Virus record (IMG/VR): IMGVR_UViG_3300015262_000021
Span: 1-36,210 of that record
Source: a virus
Reading direction: 5' to 3' (one strand)
Length of the DNA stretch: 36,210 nucleotides
Positions 29,802 through 36,210 of this stretch are shown in pieces; the stretch's first letter is position 1; each line of letters opens with the position of its first letter. Below the pieces are notes generated by a model. That model did no database searches, was not told the DNA's origin, and worked only from the letters and a program-made list of their open reading frames with translations. The position numbers and the translations under genes are program-made.

Positions 29802-30758
29802 TTACGTGAGGTCCTTGATGAGGCCGTGGTAGGTCTCCGGGCCGTACTCCAGGCCGACCTCGCCGTACAGCTGCCACTTCTCCGAAGCGCCCGACTTGGC
29901 GAGCGGCTCGGCGAACAGCAGGCCCTTGCCGGGGATCTCCAGCCACACCGGGGCGCAGACCGAGAGGTCGACGATGGCGACCTGGCCGGTCGGCATCCAG
30001 CGGTTGAGCATGACGCCGAAGGTGCCGAAGTCGGTGACCAGCGTGTCGACGGCGACGCCGCCGATGTTGCGGGTCATGGTCGGCTGGTTGAGCGTGGCCG
30101 TGGTGTAGAGGTTGGTGAGGTTCACCTTCTGGCCCGGGCCGGTCATGATGACCGTGCTGTCCTGCGGCAGCTTCGCGCCGTTGCCGTACATCGTCGACAG
30201 AGTGGCGTCCACGATCGCCTTGGACAGGGCGCGGCCGGTGCCGCCGTTGGCGTTCACGTTGGTGGTGATCGCCGTGAGCAGGCCGCGGGTCTTGCGGGCG
30301 GTGCTGTTGTTGGCCGGCTTCTGGTAGGTGCCGGTCAGGAACGACATCTCGACGTCGACCGCCATCGACTCGAGCTCGGCGGTGATCTGCGCCGTGAGCT
30401 CGTCGTCCACCGGGTTGTCGTCCATGCCGATGTTGATGCCGGAGTACATGCCGGTCGCGGCCTGCCGGGTGTAGGACACCTCGACCGCGGACTGGTGGAT
30501 CTCGACGACGTTGGAGACGTTGCTGCGGGACCGGGCCACACCGGTCGGAGCCGCGGCACCCTCGACGACGCTGTTGTTCGCGGTCGACGTGCGACGGTCG
30601 ACGGTCTGCCACTCGAACTCGACGGACTTGGTCCGCTTGCCGCCGGACAGGCCGCCGATGGACGCCAGGAAAGGCGTCTCGGTCGGCGTGACCGAGTAGA
30701 GCAGACCGTGGTAGTTCGGCAGGTTGTAGGTCGTGCCCTGCCCGCTGACTGCGCCCAT
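29802..30758 (-). CDS. Major capsid protein, SU10-like
   Basis: The 318-residue protein begins MGAVSGQGTTYNLPNYHGLL, with YSVTPTETPFLASIGG and later VEVSYTRQAATGMYS, the pattern of SU10-type HK97-fold capsids. VIMTGPGQKVNLTNLY is the helix-strand of the axial domain, and the C-terminal strand (WQLYGEVGLEYGPETYHGLI) closes the P-domain. No long delta domain or protease gene is present, consistent with a separate scaffold encoded just upstream. It assembles the icosahedral shell. Confidence 0.9.
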   Translation of the reverse strand: MGAVSGQGTTYNLPNYHGLLYSVTPTETPFLASIGGLSGGKRTKSVEFEWQTVDRRTSTANNSVVEGAAAPTGVARSRSNVSNVVEIHQSAVEVSYTRQAATGMYSGINIGMDDNPVDDELTAQITAELESMAVDVEMSFLTGTYQKPANNSTARKTRGLLTAITTNVNANGGTGRALSKAIVDATLSTMYGNGAKLPQDSTVIMTGPGQKVNLTNLYTTATLNQPTMTRNIGGVAVDTLVTDFGTFGVMLNRWMPTGQVAIVDLSVCAPVWLEIPGKGLLFAEPLAKSGASEKWQLYGEVGLEYGPETYHGLIKDLT

Positions 30759-30780
30759 GACGGGCTCCCTTCTGGGGGTG

Positions 30781-30804
30781 AGGGCTTGGCCTTGGGCCTG
30801 CCCT
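30781..30804 (-). promoter_or_regulatory. Hairpin between scaffold and capsid genes
   Basis: AGGGC pairs with GCCCT and an inner GGCC with GGCC around a TTG loop, one to two unpaired bases separating the stems. It begins at the scaffold stop codon and has no T-run. It may limit scaffold read-through or protect capsid mRNA. Confidence 0.4.
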
Positions 30805-31478
30805 TACTTGCTTGCTGGTTGCTTGATCTCGCGCAGCTGTTGCGTCTTCAGCGCCATGGCCCGCTTGGTGTCGCCGGCCTGCTCCGCTTCTGCGATCTGC
30901 TGGGCGAGGTTGGGCGGGATGCCCGGCCGGGCACCCTGCGCAGGGTCGGGCCGCGGAGTGCGCGGTCCGGGCTCGGCGGCCGCCCAGTGGGGCTTCCGTT
31001 CGAGCAGGCCGTCCAGTGCCGCCTTGATGGCCTCGCGGTCGACGGCTCCCTCGTCGGTGACGAAAGTGCCGCCCTGGAGCGCGTCGACGGCGTCTTGAGG
31101 GTCCTGGAAGCGCCCGGCGGCCAGGGCCTCCACCTGGGAGCTGACGGCGAGCCTGGTGGCCGCCTCCGCCCGCTCCTGGGCTGCCTTGAGGGCGTCCGCC
31201 TGCCGTTCCGCCTCGGTCTTCTCGGCGTCCTCGTAGGCCTTGAGCTTGGCCGCCTGGTCCTTGCTGAGGGCCTCTGCGTCCTTGGCCCGCTGCTTCCAGA
31301 TGACCAGGGCCTTCTCGCCCTCGGCGCCCAGGGGCGGATCGTCTCCGCCGCTGCCAGCTGGGGGCGTTGCCGGGTCGGTGCCGGGCGCCGGAGGCTCCGG
31401 GGGCGTGGCCGGGTCGGCTGCAGGCGGCGGGTTGCCCGCGCCCGGGTCGATCGGCTCGGTGGGTGTGGGTGTGCTCAT
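30804..31478 (-). CDS. Capsid scaffolding protein
   Basis: The 224-residue protein has a proline-rich, disordered N-terminus (about 1-50). A long charged coiled coil follows (KALVIWKQRAKDAEALSKDQ to AEAATRLAVSSQVEALAAGR), then a short beta or helix linker (VDALQGGTFVTDEGAVDREA) and a basic C-terminal tail ending LREIKQPASK. This is the usual architecture of phage scaffolds, whose C-terminus binds the capsid protein. Position directly before the capsid gene supports it. Confidence 0.85.
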   Translation of the reverse strand: MSTPTPTEPIDPGAGNPPPAADPATPPEPPAPGTDPATPPAGSGGDDPPLGAEGEKALVIWKQRAKDAEALSKDQAAKLKAYEDAEKTEAERQADALKAAQERAEAATRLAVSSQVEALAAGRFQDPQDAVDALQGGTFVTDEGAVDREAIKAALDGLLERKPHWAAAEPGPRTPRPDPAQGARPGIPPNLAQQIAEAEQAGDTKRAMALKTQQLREIKQPASK

Positions 31479-31524
31479 CTCTGCTCCCGTTGCAGGAGTT
31501 GGGACCGCCGGCGTTGCACCGGGG

Positions 31525-32586
31525 TCAGGTCAGATAGCCGAAGCGCCGCAACATGGCCAGCGCCTCATCCCGGCTCTCAGCCAGCCGGAAGATCTCCTCG
31601 GGCATCAGGCGGGGAGTCCTGAGCTCGAAGAGGGGCAAGCCCCGCCGCACGTCGATGCGGTCGCGGGCAAACCGGGTGCCGGTGCGGGCCTCGGTGCGCG
31701 CCCGTTCCAGTCGGTAGAAGGCGCCTCGCCGCGTTGCCCCCTCCGTCGTCGCCAGGACATGGCGGCCGTAGGCGGTCATCGTCTGCATGCCGCGGCGGGC
31801 GTTGACGACCTGCGCCATATCCGCGCCCTCACGGATCGCGCGGGCGCCGGCCTCGCCGAACACCCGGTCCTGCTCCGCCCTGGACAGGCCGTTGAAGTAC
31901 GAGCGGGGGTTGATGAACCCGGCTCCGCCGAGGTCGTCGCTTCCGCGGCCGCGCCGCTGGTTGCGGGCGATCAGCGTGGTCGGCAGGTGGATGCAGTCAC
32001 ACCTCGGATGGCGCTGGAAGCCCTTGTTCCAGCCGTACTCCTTGCCAGCCAAGATGATGCAGCGCGAGCACGCGGGCGGGTTCACCACCCGCACATAGCC
32101 CTGGATGGTGCGCCGGGAGGCCATGGCTACACCCGTCGCCCCGCGGCCCGCATCGGCGACCTGGGTGGTCGTGATGCGCAGGGCGGACGCCAGGGAGCTG
32201 CGGAACGCGTCCTGCATGGACTGCCCCTGCAGCATCCGCACCTTCCAGTCGATGATCGGCTGGTAGAGCAGCGACACCAGCGGCCGCCCGTCGGAGGCCA
32301 CGCCGGACAGGGCGCCCGGATTGACGCGGCCGGCCGATACCGGATCGGCGTCTTCGGCGGCCAGGACGTCGTCCAAGTACGGATCCGCCAGGCGCGCGGC
32401 TTCCGTCTGGGCTTCAACCACCGCGGCGACGAGCAGGGGGGACAGTTGCTGCCAAGACCCGCTGATGTCGGCCCGGTTGATCTGCCGCCACACCGTCTGC
32501 ACCTTGTTCGCGGCCCGACGGGCGATGACCTGCTGGCGCCGGTACTGCCCGAGGGCGATCTCGCGCAGCTCGGCGTCGACCGCCAC
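31525..32586 (-). CDS. MuF-like minor capsid protein
   Basis: The 353-residue product starts at GTG 32586, three bases after the portal stop. The helical N-terminal 180 residues are followed by the MuF signature NPPACSRCIILAGKEYGW, then FQRHPRCDCIHLPT, with the two cysteine pairs usual in actinophage MuF/VG15 proteins. A C-terminal extension of 130 residues carries no toxin motif that I can see. These proteins bind the portal inside the head and may be injected with DNA. Confidence 0.82.
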   Translation of the reverse strand: MAVDAELREIALGQYRRQQVIARRAANKVQTVWRQINRADISGSWQQLSPLLVAAVVEAQTEAARLADPYLDDVLAAEDADPVSAGRVNPGALSGVASDGRPLVSLLYQPIIDWKVRMLQGQSMQDAFRSSLASALRITTTQVADAGRGATGVAMASRRTIQGYVRVVNPPACSRCIILAGKEYGWNKGFQRHPRCDCIHLPTTLIARNQRRGRGSDDLGGAGFINPRSYFNGLSRAEQDRVFGEAGARAIREGADMAQVVNARRGMQTMTAYGRHVLATTEGATRRGAFYRLERARTEARTGTRFARDRIDVRRGLPLFELRTPRLMPEEIFRLAESRDEALAMLRRFGYLT

Positions 32587-32589
32587 GGC

Positions 32590-34002
32590 CTACGCCTCCG
32601 AGGGCGCGCCGGCCGGGGTGTCCGTCCCCGGCTTCGGCCCGTACACGGCGGCGATGTCCTCGCCCAGGACCCGGCTTACGGCGTCCTGGTCCATCTGCCG
32701 CATCCGCTCCCGCTGCACGGCCGTGTAGCCGAGGTCCTCGCGGGCCTGCTCGACGGGCAGGATGTTCGCCTGCACCAGCTTCACGACGGCGTCCGCCTTC
32801 TGCGCGAACGTCGGCGTCGACGCATCTCGCCACAGCGTCTCCAGGTTCAGCGCCCGCGGGTCCCAGTCACCGTCACGGAAGCGCAGGATCAGCCGGTTCA
32901 TGCACTCGTAGGAGCCGCCGAACGAACGCTGCCGCCGCTCGGCGCGCTTCACCAGGCGGGTCTCGGCGGACCGGATGGCGTCCGCCGACGGCGGGTTGTT
33001 CGTGTCGAGGCCCAGGAAGTTCGGCGGCAGACCCGACAGGCCGCCCACCAGGCGGGCCAGCAGCTCGATGGTGGAGTGGAAGTTGGACAGCTGCGCCTCG
33101 GGGAACTGGACGACGTCCGCGCCGTCCTCGCCGCCCCGCTTCTTCGTCATGGCCCAGATGCGGCCGGCGATCCGCGACCACTTGGAGACCTGGTTGCCGT
33201 TCTGGTCGACGAAGTCCTCCTCGTCGATGCCGAACGCCACCCGGCGGGGCACGGCGTGGAACTCCTCGCTGACCATCATGTCCGTGGCGGCCTTGCAGGC
33301 CGCGTCGCTGAGCGGCAGGACGTTGGCGATCTCGGAGACGCCGTTGGGCTTCATGATGCGGCCACGGTTGACGAGCGGTACGACCGGGACTTCGCCCAGT
33401 TTGTGCCCGTCGCGGTCGGTCTCTGCCCACGTCGTCACCGAGGTCTGCCTGTAGTAGACCGTCTCGTTCGGCAGGTACAGGGCCGCGTACCGGTCCGTGA
33501 CCGCGTCGGTGATCGGGTCCTGCTCGTGCCAGCGCTTCAGCGCGGCCCGCACCTGCCGGGTGCGGGGGTCGCGGTCCACCTGCATCTGCAGCGGGGATTC
33601 CGTCGTGATCAGCGGGACGTCCGGGTTCTTCTCGTTGGTGCCGACCACCAGGAACGAGCGCCGCATCACCAGCGCATCCACGTGTGCCTGCTGCGACTTC
33701 TCGTCCATGCCGTTGGCCTGCCAGATAGCCCACAGGTCCTCGGCGGCGGCCTCGTCGTCGGCGTACCGGAAGCCCTCGACGTCCAGGCGCTCCTCGAGGG
33801 AGTCGACGACCAGGGACGGCCAGTTGATGACCACCTGGCGGATCTGGTCGCCGAGCTCCTCCAGCAGCTCCGGGTTCAGGTAGGACAGGTCCTGTTTGCC
33901 CTCGTAGTACCGGTTCAGGTCCTCCAGGCCCGACTGGAGCCCTTCGTGGACACGGGCGAGGTAAGCCACCCAGTCGGCGGGGGTGCGGTCCTTGGCCTCC
34001 AC
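32590..34002 (-). CDS. Portal protein, SPP1 gp6-like
   Basis: The 470-residue protein starts at GTG 34002 after GAAGGGGG. The N-terminus (DWVAYLARVHEGLQSGLEDL, then NRYYEGKQDLSYLNPE) and the strand-turn QVVINWPSLVVDSLEERLDV are typical of SPP1-type portals. RLVGGLSGLPPNFLGLDTNN and SADAIRSAETRLVKRAERRQ belong to the wing and crown. The tail end is proline-rich. Twelve copies would form the DNA gate at one vertex. Confidence 0.92.
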   Translation of the reverse strand: MEAKDRTPADWVAYLARVHEGLQSGLEDLNRYYEGKQDLSYLNPELLEELGDQIRQVVINWPSLVVDSLEERLDVEGFRYADDEAAAEDLWAIWQANGMDEKSQQAHVDALVMRRSFLVVGTNEKNPDVPLITTESPLQMQVDRDPRTRQVRAALKRWHEQDPITDAVTDRYAALYLPNETVYYRQTSVTTWAETDRDGHKLGEVPVVPLVNRGRIMKPNGVSEIANVLPLSDAACKAATDMMVSEEFHAVPRRVAFGIDEEDFVDQNGNQVSKWSRIAGRIWAMTKKRGGEDGADVVQFPEAQLSNFHSTIELLARLVGGLSGLPPNFLGLDTNNPPSADAIRSAETRLVKRAERRQRSFGGSYECMNRLILRFRDGDWDPRALNLETLWRDASTPTFAQKADAVVKLVQANILPVEQAREDLGYTAVQRERMRQMDQDAVSRVLGEDIAAVYGPKPGTDTPAGAPSEA

Positions 34003-34014
34003 GCTGCACCCCCT

Positions 34015-35646
34015 TCACATGACGATGACGGTGTTCTTCTTCTTGGGCTTGTTCAGGCCCGCGGCGATGGCATCGCAGGCCGCCTCATGGGCGATGGTGG
34101 AGATCACGGCAAGGTCGATCTTCAAACTGGCCGACGCCTTGCGGAGGACGTAACGGCGCATCGGCCGCGCGGCCTTGCGGGCGTTGCGGACGTGGATCGA
34201 CGTGGACTCACAGCCGTCGTGCCGGAAGCGGGTGTCCTTCTTGGTGACGTCAGTCAGCAGCTGCTCGCACGCGGCGTGCATCTGCACCACCCGGTAGGTC
34301 TGCCACTCGGTCACGCGCTTCTCGCCGTAGCGGGCCTGCCACGCGGCCAGCTCGCTGGTCCAGTACGGCGGGTCCCCGTACATGCGGACCACGTCGAACC
34401 GCTCCATCAGTTCGTCCAGCGCGGCGTCGACCTCGAGGCGCGGCACCTGGCCGTCCCAGTCCTCCGGATCCCAGATGCACGGCCGGTTGTCGGGCCCGTA
34501 GGTCGGGGTGAACTGGTAGCCGTCCAGCGTCTCCGCGCGGAAGCCGGTCCAGTCGTCGACCTCGGAGCCGTCGAATCCCAACACCAGGCGGGTCCCGTCC
34601 GGGACATCCTCCAGCGCCATCCGCGCGTCCCAGCGGTCTTGGACCATCCAGGTGCCCATGCCGGCCGTGATGCGGTTGCCGTAGAAGCGCTCCGCCTCCG
34701 CCGGCTCCTTCTCCAGCAGCTCGGCGGCCTCGCCCTCGATGGAGTCGAGGTCGATGTGATGGCTGCCCTGGTACACCGAGGCGTGGATCTTCCGGCGCTC
34801 GGTCTTCTTGGCGTAGTCCAGGTCTTTGGGCGGCAGCCGGTGGTACCGGTAGACGTCCTTGACCTTGGTCTCCGCGGTCTTCTGTGCCACGGAGTTCTCG
34901 GTCGGATCCCAGGCGTTCGACTGCTCAAGGCTCCGCCCCGACATGCCCGCCAGGCCACGGCGTTGCGTCGTGGCCACCTTGGTCATGCCGTTGCCGTCGG
35001 TCCAGATACCCGTCTCGTCCTGCGCGGCGAACGTGATCGGATTGCCCAATCGGCTCTGCGCGGAGGCCGTGACGACGTCGATGCGGCCGTCGTTCGGCAG
35101 CCGGATGAACTGCTCGCCGACCTTCATGATCTCGGCGAGCGGCCCGTTGCGGATCATCGCCTGCAGCGGGCGGTAGGTGTTGTCCGTCTGATCCTCGGAC
35201 GTCGCCGTGATCTGGATGAGCGGCTGGTTCCACGGCCGCCCCATCGGCTCGCCTGGCTCGTACTCGTACACCCAGCCGCAACCGCAGCGGTAGTCCGTGC
35301 AGCGGAAGCGTTCGCCGCCGCGCGCCCAGCCGTTGAACAGCACCGGGCCGACCGCCTCGGCCGCCACGATGGACGCTGCCCACGGCCCCTTGCCCGACTT
35401 CTGAGGCGCCACCGCCTGCACGCGGCGGTAGGCGAATGCGGTGGACAGCTGGCCGAGTTCGGCGGTCGGCTTGATCCGGTAGAGGTTGGCCGTGATCCGC
35501 AACTGCCAGTCGTACATCTCGAACGGCTGCGGCGTCGGGTCGAGGCCGCCCACCGACTGCAGCTTGCAGTGCCGGGTGATCCAGTCCGGCACGACATACA
35601 GGGTCGGGAAGTCGAGCGACCGGGTTCCGTCGTCAGCCGCTACCAC
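34015..35646 (-). CDS. terL: Terminase large subunit
   Basis: The 543-residue protein has an ATPase domain with an altered Walker A, QAVAPQKSGKGPWAA (motif 81-87), and Walker B FAAQDETGIW (D210, E211). A nuclease domain follows: VLGFDGSEVDDWTGF, VVRMYGDPPYWTSE, and late acidic residues in HEAACDAIAAGLNKP. It drives DNA into the head and cuts the concatemer. Between the ATPase motifs is a cysteine-rich insert (RFRCTDYRCGCGWVYEYEPG), perhaps a zinc ribbon. The GTG start overlaps the small subunit by 14 bases. Confidence 0.92.
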   Translation of the reverse strand: MVAADDGTRSLDFPTLYVVPDWITRHCKLQSVGGLDPTPQPFEMYDWQLRITANLYRIKPTAELGQLSTAFAYRRVQAVAPQKSGKGPWAASIVAAEAVGPVLFNGWARGGERFRCTDYRCGCGWVYEYEPGEPMGRPWNQPLIQITATSEDQTDNTYRPLQAMIRNGPLAEIMKVGEQFIRLPNDGRIDVVTASAQSRLGNPITFAAQDETGIWTDGNGMTKVATTQRRGLAGMSGRSLEQSNAWDPTENSVAQKTAETKVKDVYRYHRLPPKDLDYAKKTERRKIHASVYQGSHHIDLDSIEGEAAELLEKEPAEAERFYGNRITAGMGTWMVQDRWDARMALEDVPDGTRLVLGFDGSEVDDWTGFRAETLDGYQFTPTYGPDNRPCIWDPEDWDGQVPRLEVDAALDELMERFDVVRMYGDPPYWTSELAAWQARYGEKRVTEWQTYRVVQMHAACEQLLTDVTKKDTRFRHDGCESTSIHVRNARKAARPMRRYVLRKASASLKIDLAVISTIAHEAACDAIAAGLNKPKKKNTVIVM

Positions 35647-36103
35647 CGGACACCGCCCTCAGCCGGGCGCGCGCCGAGGCCGGGGCGATCGTCGGACCGG
35701 ACGCCCCGGCCGGCGCCTGGTCGTCCTCGCTGGGACGCTCGATCCGCCACCGGTTGGCCCGCATCCCTGGCATCGTCAGCCCGAGACTGTCGGCCATCTG
35801 CCGCACCAGGGTTCCCAGGTTGACGAAGGCGTCCGGCTTCTCCGCCTCGACGAGGCGGCGGACGTACAGGGCGACCTCGATGTCCTGGCTGCACCTCTCC
35901 CACATGAAGGCCTGCGGCAACGTCCAGAGGCGTTCCCACAGTTCGGCTTCGCGGTCGGTCTGCTCGGTGAGCGGCCAGTCGGGCGTTGCGCCATGGCGGC
36001 CCTCGGCGGGCAGGATCGTCCACTCGCCGGCGTCTCGTTCACGCCGTAGCGCGTCCGGGTCCGGGGCCGGCCCGGAGCGGCTGCGTGCTCCACCTTTCGG
36101 CAT
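35633..36103 (-). CDS. terS: Terminase small subunit
   Basis: I chose ATG 36103 because GGAG lies eight bases upstream; a GTG three codons earlier lacks room. The 156-residue product starts MPKGGARSRSGPAPDPDALR and has helices EAELWERLWTLPQAFMWERC and IEVALYVRRLVEAEKPDAFV. LVRQMADSLGLTMPGMRANR follows, the P27-like ending of actinophage small terminases. It should recognise the packaging site and present DNA to TerL. Its stop overlaps TerL, and the upstream 100 bases with strong hairpins are the natural cos or pac candidate. Confidence 0.82.
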   Translation of the reverse strand: MPKGGARSRSGPAPDPDALRRERDAGEWTILPAEGRHGATPDWPLTEQTDREAELWERLWTLPQAFMWERCSQDIEVALYVRRLVEAEKPDAFVNLGTLVRQMADSLGLTMPGMRANRWRIERPSEDDQAPAGASGPTIAPASARARLRAVSGGSG

Positions 36104-36141
36104 GTTGATCACTCCAGTTGGCCGCGTTGCACGGCGTCAGT

Positions 36142-36199
36142 GCCGTCACCTTGCGTGACGGCGGAGCATGATCACCGGGAGGTCTGAACCCTCCAGACC
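36142..36199. promoter_or_regulatory. Two hairpins upstream of the terminase genes
   Basis: GCCGTCAC (36142-36149) pairs with GTGACGGC (36155-36162) around CTTGC, and GGTCTG (36181-36186) with CAGACC (36194-36199) around a 7-base loop. They lie between the window edge and terS. They could be a terminator or antitermination site at the early-late junction, or part of the cos or pac site. Confidence 0.5.
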
Positions 36200-36210
36200 A
36201 GGCAGCCATC

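Noticed and set aside
31525-32586. Toxin domain fused to the MuF protein (polymorphic MuF toxin)
   Set aside because: The C-terminal extension shows no nuclease, ADP-ribosyltransferase or other toxin motif that I can identify.
31240-35823. A 1527-residue plus-strand reading frame across the head genes
   Set aside because: It is antisense to terminase, portal, MuF and scaffold genes, has a low-complexity arginine- and glycine-rich product and no start context; it is a GC-rich shadow.

Overview
The window reads as a temperate siphovirus of a high-GC actinomycete, most likely Streptomyces. The evidence is the strong G+C bias, frequent GTG starts, purine-rich ribosome binding sites, a chain of four-base start/stop overlaps, and protein families typical of Streptomyces phages and prophages. 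No host housekeeping gene is visible. The 3' part of a tRNA-Lys(TTT) lies between the integrase and the late genes with phage modules on both sides. That is the layout of attP in a free or circular phage genome, not of an attL or attR prophage border. If the two window ends are joined, the reading frame cut by the left edge stays open and ends at a TGA just upstream of the terminase genes. The window may therefore be a whole, circularly closed genome of about 36 kb.

Layout, left to right. Positions 1-10604 (minus strand) are the early region: a lone sigma region-2-like protein and a small HTH protein, small cysteine-rich proteins, a RuvC-like resolvase, a superfamily 2 helicase, a candidate replication origin (4188-4604), a D5/DUF927-like helicase, a primase-polymerase, several unknowns and an excisionase-like protein. 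No DNA polymerase is seen. Positions 10605-10869 are a divergent control region with a leftward promoter and repeated operator half-sites. Positions 10870-13208 (plus strand) carry an XRE repressor and a tyrosine integrase. Positions 13209-13675 carry attP with paired arm sites. Positions 13676-14947 are a GntR-regulated cargo-like module with twin palindromic operators.

Positions 15052-36103 (minus strand) are the late operon, read from right to left. Its order is TerS, TerL, portal, MuF-like protein, scaffold, SU10-like capsid, connectors, tail terminator, tail tube, tail chaperone pair with a -1 frameshift, tape measure, Dit-like, tail tip and hub, fibre, small proteins, amidase endolysin, holin, a membrane coiled-coil protein, a membrane-anchored collagen-like protein and a terminal tail-fibre protein.

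Proposed logic: the XRE protein shuts off the leftward early promoter. Leftward transcription makes the excisionase and replication proteins and then reaches the small HTH and sigma-2-like genes. These have their own promoter with an embedded operator and sit directly before the late operon on the circular map, so they are the natural candidates for late-gene control.
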